A stretch of 62,833 nucleotides of DNA, from the IMG/VR virus record IMGVR_UViG_3300010413_000029, positions 1-62,833 of that record. One strand, given 5' to 3'. The stretch comes from a virus. The translations under genes were made by a program, and so were the position numbers. How positions within the stretch are numbered: position 1 is the stretch's first letter; every line of letters begins with the position of its first letter. This document shows, piece after piece, positions 56,320 through 62,833 of this stretch. The notes under the pieces were generated by a model. The model did no database searches. It worked only from the letters and a program-made list of their open reading frames with translations, and was not told the DNA's origin.

Positions 56320-56805
56320 CTAGGCAGGGACTTTCTCAGCCTTTGGATGATCGTCAGGGATTCGGCTCTTTTTTTTTATGTCATCCTTATCAGCCTCTAC
56401 CTGTTCAGCAGTAGAGCGATAGATGTCATTCAAACCGTCATACCAAAGAAACTCATGACCTAACTCTTTGGCAGTATCGACCCAAAAGGCAATGTCACCA
56501 GCAGGCAATCCAAAGAACTGCTCTTTCGTTGGCACTTCACCGCAAGAGCAAACAGTCAGAGGAATCCATACTTCCGTCAACAAATTGCGCTGAACCTGAC
56601 TCTCATAGGTCTTGGCCTCTGGCAACTCTTTCAGCAACTCAGACACCATCGAGTTCATCTTGAAGCGCGTAAATCCATTCGCCTCAGTCACCCATAGTTT
56701 GTACTTACGAAGCTGGATCTCGATCTCAATCAGGCCATCATCCGTATTGCCAACAGACAACCGATGAGGCTGAGGAATGGTTACATCAATATTTTCGCTA
56801 GTCAC
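56320..56805 (-). CDS. tail assembly chaperone
   Basis: A 161-residue acidic protein between the major tail protein and the tape measure. FTRFKMNSMVSELLKELPEAK, WIPLTVCSCGE and LPAGDIAFWVDTAKELGHEF fit the small helical chaperones that coat the tape measure. Near its end the mRNA has nine consecutive As, where a frameshift could add the 56079-56285 frame. Confidence 0.75.
   Translation of the reverse strand: MTSENIDVTIPQPHRLSVGNTDDGLIEIEIQLRKYKLWVTEANGFTRFKMNSMVSELLKELPEAKTYESQVQRNLLTEVWIPLTVCSCGEVPTKEQFFGLPAGDIAFWVDTAKELGHEFLWYDGLNDIYRSTAEQVEADKDDIKKKSRIPDDHPKAEKVPA
56367..56375 (-). promoter_or_regulatory. A9 slippery tract, programmed frameshift site
   Basis: Nine Ts on the plus strand (nine As in the mRNA, ATA-AAA-AAA-AAG in frame 0). 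A shift to the +1/-2 frame opens a reading frame of about 95 codons through the next ORF; the -1 frame stops after five codons. Confidence 0.7.
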
Positions 56806-56821
56806 GCTAGTCTCGCTTTCT

Positions 56822-57697
56822 CTAGTCTTCGATCAAATAGATGATATTGACTTCCACGCCAGCCCCATAGGTGGTGACAGGGGCAGTGTTGAACGTCACG
56901 CCAGTGAGTGCCATTGTGTAATCAGCCGCATCCTGGATCACAGGAGTCCCAGTGGTCAAGGCTGTCACAACCTGTACACCCGTGACATTGGCAGCCTGCT
57001 TATTCTCCGCAAACGGGAACGCAACCTGTCCAGCAGCCGGTTTGAACGAAACCAGGTGAGGCCGATAGGCAGCAAACCCATCCCAAATGCCAGCAGAGAA
57101 CGCCTGCGAGGCACTCACACCGGAGTATGGGTCAGAGACATCCGCAAGGGGAGCCAACTCGCTACCCCACAGATATTGGTCAACAGGGTTGGGAGCCAGG
57201 TCAAACACAAAGTCGATCACATCGGGGCCAAGTCCAGGCAAACGCGGGATCATCTTGGTATTACTGACAACCGTGATGCGCCAGCGTTGTGCACCACTAT
57301 CGGCCACAGCAGCCTGCCAGGTCATGATACCCACGTTCGGTTCGGAGCCACGCCGATCAGACAGGTGGGGAATCATTTGCATCTCTGCAATTTCCACAAT
57401 GGTCACACCCATAATCGCGGCCAGCAAATCCAGGTCAGTCCCATCAATGTTGATTTCAGCCGCAGCAGCTTCAATCGGGGGGAGCAACTGTTGTGCTCTC
57501 ACACCATCATTGCCAACATGCACAATACGACGAGCCGGGGGGATGGTCAGGTTATAGGATTTCAAGCCCTTGAGGGCAAACCCATTATAGGCACTTCCAC
57601 CAGCAGGGGCAGCAGGCCGTCCATAAGCATTCAACTCATAGACCACACCATCCCGCGCACCTACATAGGTATAAGGTTCCACACTTATGCTTGTCAT
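56822..57697 (-). CDS. major tail protein
   Basis: A 291-residue beta-rich protein from the ATG after AAGGAGTGTGAAT. It lies just upstream of the tail chaperones. Segments such as INIDGTDLDLLAAIMGVTIVE and YTMALTGVTFNTAPVTTYG suit a tail-tube protein. Position and size support the call; a motif is not required by the family. Confidence 0.7.
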   Translation of the reverse strand: MTSISVEPYTYVGARDGVVYELNAYGRPAAPAGGSAYNGFALKGLKSYNLTIPPARRIVHVGNDGVRAQQLLPPIEAAAAEINIDGTDLDLLAAIMGVTIVEIAEMQMIPHLSDRRGSEPNVGIMTWQAAVADSGAQRWRITVVSNTKMIPRLPGLGPDVIDFVFDLAPNPVDQYLWGSELAPLADVSDPYSGVSASQAFSAGIWDGFAAYRPHLVSFKPAAGQVAFPFAENKQAANVTGVQVVTALTTGTPVIQDAADYTMALTGVTFNTAPVTTYGAGVEVNIIYLIED

Positions 57698-57699
57698 AT

Positions 57700-57957
57700 T
57701 CACACTCCTTCATCATCAAGGTTAGAAGGCACTCTGTAACTTGTCACTGGGGGAGGGGAGTCTTCATCATCCATGACAAGATGTATCTCAGGATTAGCCT
57801 GCCTTACAACTGCACGCCCTTCACAATAAGCAACCAAAAGGTCGGGACGTTCAGGGTCGATCACCAATTCAAGCTTGTGTACATGCCCCCGGATAGGGCA
57901 TTGAGCATACAAAATTTCAGGTTCTTTCTTTTTCTTACTCCGATATTTTCGAGGCAT
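57700..57957 (-). CDS. small basic/acidic protein of the tail region
   Basis: An 85-residue protein with a lysine-rich N-terminus (PRKYRSKKKKEPEI), one C..H pair (CPIRGHVH) and an acidic C-terminus (DDEDSPPPVT). It is 2 bp before the major tail gene. Function unknown. Confidence 0.55.
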   Translation of the reverse strand: MPRKYRSKKKKEPEILYAQCPIRGHVHKLELVIDPERPDLLVAYCEGRAVVRQANPEIHLVMDDEDSPPPVTSYRVPSNLDDEGV

Positions 57958-57961
57958 ATTG

Positions 57962-58450
57962 TTATCTCGGAACTATCATCTTCACAGTTACAACACACAC
58001 CTGACCAATATGAGAAATCGTAGGATCAGGATCGTTTGGGTCAGAGCCTTTTACAGGAATGTAACGAGGGTCAACATCAGATTGCATAAACGCATCCCGT
58101 ACAAAGTTGGTTTTGTTCAAGTTATGGCCTTTGTTGGTTTGGTTTACCAAGTCAATGACAGCATTCCGATAAGTCTTGAAAGCATTCCAGGCAGCAAGCT
58201 CAGTCGTTGTCCATCGTGCAAGGATGTCAAGGACTACATCATAACTATACTCATAGCGCGAACCACTGATCTCTGTGACAGGAAATCTACTCGGGTAGGT
58301 CGTGGCATAGTAGTCATTGCCATTGTCGTAGACCGTATCATCAGAAGCGGTCACCTGTATGTCAGCATGAGGAAAGTATGGACTGGCAAGCTCAGTCTTG
58401 AGCAAAGCAATCAATCCATTTTCGGCTAGTGAGTAATAATCCGTTGTCAT
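57962..58450 (-). CDS. tail terminator/completion-like protein
   Basis: A 162-residue protein between the HK97 gp10-like protein and the major tail gene. The first part (GLIALLKTELASPYFPHADIQ), a strand, then a helical DILARWTTTELAAWNAFKTYR resemble minor tail U-type proteins. Assignment is by position; it overlaps the previous gene by 4 bp. Confidence 0.55.
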   Translation of the reverse strand: MTTDYYSLAENGLIALLKTELASPYFPHADIQVTASDDTVYDNGNDYYATTYPSRFPVTEISGSRYEYSYDVVLDILARWTTTELAAWNAFKTYRNAVIDLVNQTNKGHNLNKTNFVRDAFMQSDVDPRYIPVKGSDPNDPDPTISHIGQVCVVTVKMIVPR

Positions 58451-58938
58451 TCTTTCGTCCGAAATCCTTCTTGCCTAGCAATCTGTTGTAGAGACTCTTT
58501 GACTTTCTTGGGAAGTTTCCCAACAAATTTGTCAATCGCATCTCGAAACAAGTTCCAGCGGCCACGATGGATGTTAGACTGACGATTGGTGCTACGAGCC
58601 GTTCCACCAATGTACTTGGAATGGGATAGGGGATTGCCAACGTCATAGCCTGTCTCAGTCTTGATGACCTGCCATCCCTTCACATACTCACCAGTGCGTT
58701 TGGTGGGGATTCCACGTCCAAACCCATCACTGGCAAAGAACGCTTTACGCTGTTTGACACTATCCCATTTGATAGGATAGGTCGGAGCGAGTCCAGGTTC
58801 CTTCATGACTTTGCGTATTGCAACCGCAGTATCATAGATGCGCTGGCGAGAAATCAAGGGAATCTTACGTCTCAATCTCTCGAAACGTTTCTGTACCAAA
58901 GTTGCCGGAGGGACGATCTTCAAGCTCAGGAACGGCAT
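58447..58938 (-). CDS. HK97 gp10-like head-tail/tail completion protein
   Basis: A 163-residue basic protein with paired helices (RLRRKIPLISRQRIYDTAVAI). The pattern KRTGEYVKGWQVIKTETGYD, VGNPLSHSKYIGG matches the HK97 gp10 family. The exact start is unclear: the frame is open to a TTG at 58965; I used the ATG at 58936-58938. It overlaps the next gene by 4 bp. Confidence 0.65.
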   Translation of the reverse strand: MPFLSLKIVPPATLVQKRFERLRRKIPLISRQRIYDTAVAIRKVMKEPGLAPTYPIKWDSVKQRKAFFASDGFGRGIPTKRTGEYVKGWQVIKTETGYDVGNPLSHSKYIGGTARSTNRQSNIHRGRWNLFRDAIDKFVGKLPKKVKESLQQIARQEGFRTKE

Positions 58939-58951
58939 CAGTTTGTAAGGT

Positions 58952-59368
58952 TCAAAGCAAATCAAACGAGGCTACATTTCGACCTGTCTCAGTCTTGACC
59001 AAGCCAAGGTTTTCAAGGCCAACGGTCTTGCGCTTGACCCAATCATGAAGCTCTTTATCAATCGTCATGAAGGGACTCATGCCAGACTCAAGGTACTTCT
59101 TGGTGAAAAACCGTCCTGCATTGTGGGAGTAATTCACCAAGTCTTTGACAATGCCTTCCACGAGCAGGGCAAATTCACCAGTGACATCCGTATCCGTGAC
59201 AGGAACCGTAAAGCCTTCATCAGACAGGGCAGTGTCAAGTAGTTGGCTTACATTACTCAGCCAACCATTGACAACCGCAAGCGTGGGAGTAGTCGCAACA
59301 GAGAAAGAGCCATTATCAGAATACAGAGCAGACAAGGCTCCCACGCCATCAGCAGTCCCATAGGTCAT
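58952..59368 (-). CDS. head-tail connector-like protein
   Basis: A 138-residue protein in the connector cluster. Helical (NGWLSNVSQLLDTALSDEGF, ALLVEGIVKDLVNYSHNAGR) as in head-tail adaptors. Its start overlaps the previous gene by 4 bp. Position is the main support. Confidence 0.55.
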   Translation of the reverse strand: MTYGTADGVGALSALYSDNGSFSVATTPTLAVVNGWLSNVSQLLDTALSDEGFTVPVTDTDVTGEFALLVEGIVKDLVNYSHNAGRFFTKKYLESGMSPFMTIDKELHDWVKRKTVGLENLGLVKTETGRNVASFDLL

Positions 59369-59688
59369 TCACTGGCCTCTTCACCAAGCAATCCACGCGC
59401 CTCAAGGATCGCATCCAAGATTTTTGGTTTGGTGGTTGGCTTCGGGTTAGGGAGGTCGGCAAATTCAGGCAAACCCTTCAATTGACCTACCGTCAACGTG
59501 GCAAGATGAGCCGCCTCATTGATAGGGATGTCTTCATTGCCAGCAGCATCCTTGACAAGCACTACCTTATCAAGGAAGCCACTGGCCTCATCCTCAGTCA
59601 ATTCAACAGTAGCGCCAGGGCCATACTGCTTGAACGCACCAAACGCACAACCGGGCCGTACCCGATAGGTATATTTCTTGTCTTTCAT
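59365..59688 (-). CDS. small head-tail protein with SAP-like C-terminus
   Basis: A 107-residue protein from the ATG after GAGGAGATGCT. Beta-rich N-terminal half (YTYRVRPGCAFGAFKQYGPG, TVELTEDEASGFLDKV). The C-terminal helical pair (LTVGQLKGLPEFADL, KPKILDAILEARGLLG) resembles a SAP-type DNA- or protein-binding module. It directly follows the capsid gene. Confidence 0.55.
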   Translation of the reverse strand: MKDKKYTYRVRPGCAFGAFKQYGPGATVELTEDEASGFLDKVVLVKDAAGNEDIPINEAAHLATLTVGQLKGLPEFADLPNPKPTTKPKILDAILEARGLLGEEASE

Positions 59689-59720
59689 AGCATCTCCTCG
59701 GATGTCAATTTGTTTTGCGA

Positions 59721-60710
59721 TTAGCACCCAGTGGCGTGACTAATGCCGCAGTTGCCATTGGCATCATGCTTCACGCGCGGGGCCAGAGCCGTCATGACAC
59801 GATATTCTGTGATCATGCCGCCCATCTCAACCCAAGAGATCGGGGCCAGGTTCAGGCCAATCGCCAGGTCAACCACGTTCGAGGTCATCTGGATAAGCAA
59901 GAAGTGACCATCGGTCATCTCATAGCTGGGTTTGATGTCGCGGATTTCTGGCATGTTGCGCAAGATGACCTGCTTCTCACTCTGCGGGTTGGTGGTGTCG
60001 AAGTAGTTGAGCAATTGCCCATACTGCGTCGAGGCACAATAGCCCATGAACGGGCCACGGAAGCCAATCGCACGCAAGGCAGTCAACATACCCTGAGCGG
60101 TCTTGTATGCATTTCCAGCCGTACCAAAGTCACCACCACCGTAGTTGGCAGCCGTGTCAGTCAGACGTTGAGTCTTATTGGTATAGCCTTGAATGGTATA
60201 CCCACCCAATTGAACCGAACTACCGGAGAACAACATGGTCTCCATACTCTCGGTCACAACACGAGTGGCAGCCGCAACATGGTCAGTTTCAAGAGGATCA
60301 CCACTCTGGCGAGCAGACGACAGATCGCGCAGGTCGAACATGAAATCTTTGAAGATGACCGGGATAGGCACGTTCACCTGAGTATATTCCAGGCGGTCTT
60401 TCTCACCAGGAACATCCACACTCATAGAAACGGTAGCCGCAGTCATTTCACCAATCTGCTCATAAGCAGAAACCTTGGAGCCAAGCCCACCCAGTCGTTT
60501 GATCAGACCAGCAGAGATGAGGTCTTGAATACCATTCAGTTCGATCTTAGCAGTTTCCAGAACAACACGATCAAGCTCTAGCCATTCGTCCTTTCTCAAA
60601 AGGGCGTTGTGGTGCATGCCCAAATGAGGGCGCAGGATGGGCATAGCCTTTAGCCCTTGCGGACCAAACAGGCTCATAACATCCGATACATTTTGTCGCA
60701 TCATAGTCAT
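59721..60710 (-). CDS. major capsid protein, encapsulin-like
   Basis: A 329-residue protein. Near-uniform alpha/beta with an N-terminal helix (WLELDRVVLETAKIELNGIQ), a beta segment (VSMSVDVPGEKDRLEYTQVN), and VTESMETMLFSGSSVQLGGYTIQGYTN. The last two look like HK97-fold encapsulin-type (Linocin_M18/DUF2184-like) phage capsids. Its position after decoration and scaffold genes supports it. The ATG overlaps the decoration gene stop. Confidence 0.8.
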   Translation of the reverse strand: MTMMRQNVSDVMSLFGPQGLKAMPILRPHLGMHHNALLRKDEWLELDRVVLETAKIELNGIQDLISAGLIKRLGGLGSKVSAYEQIGEMTAATVSMSVDVPGEKDRLEYTQVNVPIPVIFKDFMFDLRDLSSARQSGDPLETDHVAAATRVVTESMETMLFSGSSVQLGGYTIQGYTNKTQRLTDTAANYGGGDFGTAGNAYKTAQGMLTALRAIGFRGPFMGYCASTQYGQLLNYFDTTNPQSEKQVILRNMPEIRDIKPSYEMTDGHFLLIQMTSNVVDLAIGLNLAPISWVEMGGMITEYRVMTALAPRVKHDANGNCGISHATGC

Positions 60711-61201
60711 TATGCTACCCTCACCTTCACACGAGCAGGGGTCGTGCCAGCAAGATTGTTCACAGCCGCAACAGCCTGTCCTACCTTGCGACGAGGGGTC
60801 GGGGTTGTGGAGTTGTAGGCCATGAGATAGCCATCGGAAGCGGACTGCAAGTAACCATCCTGGGCAACGTTCTGTCCAGGGCCAAGCAGACCATAGAACA
60901 CATCACCGGACTTTGGATACCAGTTCTTCACACTTCCATTGTCATCATCATAATCAGTGTCGATGTCACCAAGGGTGATGGAGGTTGCATCAGGGTTTTT
61001 CCCTTCAACTGCAACCATGAGCGGGGCAACATCACCGGCTTGTGTGGAGTGAGGGCGCACCTCACCAGCAGTCAGTTCGGTGATCATGCCAGGGGTGATC
61101 GCACCATTCCCACAGGCATCCAGGGGAGCCAAGGGAAAGTCTTCAAAGTGCGGAGTCCCAGTGCTCTTGAGAACAATCGTGGATGGAGCAGATTTCGCCA
61201 T
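60710..61201 (-). CDS. capsid decoration-like protein
   Basis: A 163-residue protein from the ATG at 61199-61201 (AAGGAGGCCTAAG). Beta-rich with G/D/T, containing ITELTAGEVRPHSTQAGDVAP and VFYGLLGPGQNVAQDGYLQS, like lambda gpD-type and other head decoration proteins. It is immediately before the capsid gene. Confidence 0.6.
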   Translation of the reverse strand: MAKSAPSTIVLKSTGTPHFEDFPLAPLDACGNGAITPGMITELTAGEVRPHSTQAGDVAPLMVAVEGKNPDATSITLGDIDTDYDDDNGSVKNWYPKSGDVFYGLLGPGQNVAQDGYLQSASDGYLMAYNSTTPTPRRKVGQAVAAVNNLAGTTPARVKVRVA

Positions 61202-61202
61202 C

Positions 61203-61805
61203 TTAGGCCTCCTTATCCTTCCAGGTTTCAATCTTGAAGATGTCAGGCATTTCGGCCACATCCTCAATCTTGTTGGTAATGATGGTACGCCCACCCATCG
61301 GGCCAAAGTTGACCTGCATCGGGAGCATGGCCTTTGCCATCTTGCGCAGGACGGGAAGCTCAAAGTCCTTCATTTCTTCCTCGGTCAACATGCCACCAGA
61401 GTTGGTCACGATTTGAGCCAAGATGGTCTGACGCTCAGTTTCTTCCTGGTTCTGCATGACTTCCACAGCCTGTACGGCACCAAGCAGCAATGCCTTGAAC
61501 GCATCCTGCCCGCCAATTTCATCAATCAGCGAGTTCAACCAGACCACGTTCTTGCCAACAGGGGCGAGAGTCTCTGGTTTGGCAGCAGGCTTAGGCTCCA
61601 GTTTTGGTTCAGGAGCAGGCTCTTGCGCATTCTTGACCATGTGCTTTTCTTCCCAGGACATCTGGTCTTCCTTGCTCATCTCGGCCCAATTGTCAGGCTT
61701 TGCCATGTCGTACTTGTTGACAGTGACTCCCTCTGGAGCATCATCACCAACATCGACATTGGTATTGAAGGCCTCCTTGAGAAGTTCTCCAATAGTCTTT
61801 TTCAT
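61203..61805 (-). CDS. scaffold-like protein
   Basis: A 200-residue protein from the ATG at 61803-61805 (AAAGGAG). Acidic, with a proline/lysine/glutamate-rich EPAPEPKLEPKPAAKP linker and helices on both sides. It precedes decoration and capsid genes, the usual scaffold place. A scaffold function is inferred; homologues were not checked. Confidence 0.5.
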   Translation of the reverse strand: MKKTIGELLKEAFNTNVDVGDDAPEGVTVNKYDMAKPDNWAEMSKEDQMSWEEKHMVKNAQEPAPEPKLEPKPAAKPETLAPVGKNVVWLNSLIDEIGGQDAFKALLLGAVQAVEVMQNQEETERQTILAQIVTNSGGMLTEEEMKDFELPVLRKMAKAMLPMQVNFGPMGGRTIITNKIEDVAEMPDIFKIETWKDKEA

Positions 61806-61872
61806 ACTCATCTCCTTTCTGTTATTATCCAGCAATATTTACAGATTTATAATAAGGATTTATAATGCTGGT

Positions 61873-62715
61873 ATGGAAACCTACATCAAAAATTGTATTA
61901 TATGTAATAAACAATTTTCTTATAGAAAATATGCTTCTCAAGAACAACAAAATCCAAAGCTTTGTTGTTCTAAAAGATGCAGTTATCAACTTATCTCTCA
62001 AAAAACAAAGGGAATAAGTCGTCCACGATCTAAAGACAAAGATAAATGGGTTATTCATACATGTAAAAATTGCGGAAAGAAATTTAGAGATTACGCTAGC
62101 AATAAAAGAAAGTTTTGTTCTTGGGAATGCAAAAGTTTTGGAAAAAAAACATACACTAAAAAGTGTGTGATTTGTAAAAAAGAATTTTCTTACCAAAAAT
62201 ATCCATCCCATGAAAAATTTAAACCAAAACTTTGTTGTTCTAAAAAATGTAGCTATGAACTTTCCTCTATAAAACTTAGTAGCAGGTTTATCCCAAATCA
62301 ATATAACGAAAAAAACGAGAGCAAATGGAAAATCTATAAATGCAAACAATGTGAAAAAAGTTTTGAAGCTCTCAAAAGTCGCAAACCAAAATTTTGTTCT
62401 GTAAAATGCAAAGGAGAATGGCAAAAAGAAAATTTGAAGGGAAAGAACAATCCAAATTGGAAGCCAACTAATCTCAAAAATCCATATACTCACATTCATC
62501 ATCAAATTAGAAAACAACTTGTAAAAGAACGAAAAAAATGCGAGAATTGCGAGTCGAAAATACATCTTCAAGTTCATCATAAAGACAGAGATCGAAGAAA
62601 TAACACTCCAAACAATTTGCTCTTGCTGTGCAAAATATGTCATGCTAATCTCCATAAAGAAGAAGGAGAGCCAAGAATCGCACAATTCATTATGAATCAC
62701 CCAACTCAGAAATAG
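61873..62715 (+). CDS. HNH endonuclease with four zinc-knuckle repeats
   Basis: A 280-residue protein starting at ATG 61873. Four repeated modules of the form C-x2-C-x(n)-C-S-x2-C alternate (for example CIICNKQF...CCSKRC, then CKNCGKKF...FCSWEC, CVICKKEF...CCSKKC, CKQCEKSF...FCSVKC). Modules 1 and 3 are alike, and so are 2 and 4, so a pair was duplicated. The C-terminal HNH nuclease reads CENCESKIHLQVHHKDRDRRN, then NNLLLLCKICHANLH. It is convergent to the protease-like gene and overlaps its end by 26 bp. It is AT-rich and lysine-rich, unlike the flanking head genes, which suggests transfer. Confidence 0.9.
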   Translation: METYIKNCIICNKQFSYRKYASQEQQNPKLCCSKRCSYQLISQKTKGISRPRSKDKDKWVIHTCKNCGKKFRDYASNKRKFCSWECKSFGKKTYTKKCVICKKEFSYQKYPSHEKFKPKLCCSKKCSYELSSIKLSSRFIPNQYNEKNESKWKIYKCKQCEKSFEALKSRKPKFCSVKCKGEWQKENLKGKNNPNWKPTNLKNPYTHIHHQIRKQLVKERKKCENCESKIHLQVHHKDRDRRNNTPNNLLLLCKICHANLHKEEGEPRIAQFIMNHPTQK

Positions 62716-62833
62716 CATAAGCGGCAAATAATCCAAGCGCCAAGTTTTCACAACATTCAATGTTCTGTTTTATTTTTACCCACTTTCCATTTTCATCCTT
62801 TTTATACACTTTTTCAACTGCATCCCAAGCACG
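62690..62833. repeat. 144-bp terminal direct repeat (identical to 1-144)
   Basis: The last 144 bases equal the first 144 exactly. Circular assembly or terminal redundancy explains it. The truncated protease-like frame here is the same gene as 1-870, not a second copy. Confidence 0.95.

Noticed and set aside
61456-61872. Upstream part of the plus-strand ORF ending at 62715
   Set aside because: It is antisense to the scaffold-like gene; the zinc-module HNH protein starts naturally at ATG 61873.
1-62833. CRISPR array, integrase or lysogeny cassette
   Set aside because: No regularly spaced direct repeats, no tyrosine or serine recombinase motifs, and no attachment site were seen.

Overview
The window looks like a complete genome of a tailed double-stranded DNA bacteriophage (Caudoviricetes), probably with a siphovirus-type tail. 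It carries small and large terminase, portal, minor head protein, a protease-like protein, scaffold-like and decoration-like proteins, a major capsid protein, head-tail connectors, a major tail protein, a frameshifted tail chaperone pair, a tape measure and tail hub/fibre genes, and no contractile-sheath gene was recognised. The first 144 bases are repeated exactly as the last 144 (1-144 = 62690-62833), so the contig is circular or terminally redundant with a unit of about 62,689 bp. Promoters are of the sigma70 type (TTGACA-17-TATAAT) and most genes have AGGAG ribosome sites, so the host is a bacterium. The GH25 lysin is compatible with a monoderm host, but the host cannot be fixed from sequence. 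No integrase, lysogeny repressor, tRNA or DNA polymerase was recognised.

Layout (nearly everything is on the minus strand, so it reads right to left). 62.7-41 kb and 12.3-0 kb: virion and lysis genes, contiguous across the circle. Terminase, portal and minor head genes lie at 12.3-7 kb, a GH25 lysin and a companion protein at 5.0-2.3 kb, small genes and the protease/ChaB protein at 2.2-0 kb. Then, across the junction, come scaffold-like, decoration, capsid, connectors, major tail, chaperones, tape measure, tail hub, and a fibre region that mixes beta-helix/fibre proteins with methyltransferase, glycosyltransferase-like and DUF115-like genes, ending in a holin-like membrane protein. 35.7-12.6 kb: early/middle genes. 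These include a winged-helix regulator, small zinc proteins, a DnaB-type helicase, a candidate initiator with iterons, an ERF annealing protein and SSB, a MoxR-type ATPase with a VWA protein, a DUF6166 protein, a GGDEF-like protein and a LemA protein. 36-41 kb: a plus-strand block of small genes and membrane proteins with a nuclease, closed by a bidirectional terminator.

Selfish genes are prominent: an HNH-AP2 gene (5.1 kb), a zinc-finger HNH gene (61.9 kb), a second HNH gene (30.5 kb), two GIY-YIG-like genes (11.7 and 38.1 kb) and an ISXO2/IS1595-like transposase (31.2 kb). Two of them sit beside partially duplicated phage genes: a stranded copy of the lysin 5' end next to the HNH/methyltransferase cassette, and a copy of the small-terminase N-domain fused to a GIY-YIG domain.

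The most novel signals are non-coding. (1) A family of about 75-125 nt leaders, each built from blocks whose complements recur so that stems cross (pseudoknots or mutually exclusive hairpins), ending in a T-rich tract directly before an AGGAG site; three of the four best cases precede homing-type nuclease genes. (2) A repeated promoter cassette with a 15-bp dyad placed exactly 10 bp upstream of the -35 box in six cases, a GGG box in the spacer and an ATCATCCA element in the leader. (3) Two terminator-ended small RNA candidates at 35.24-35.45 kb. (4) Twelve copies of an 8-mer in 550 bp at 37.4-37.9 kb. All calls were made by eye from sequence; no database searches or folding programs were run.
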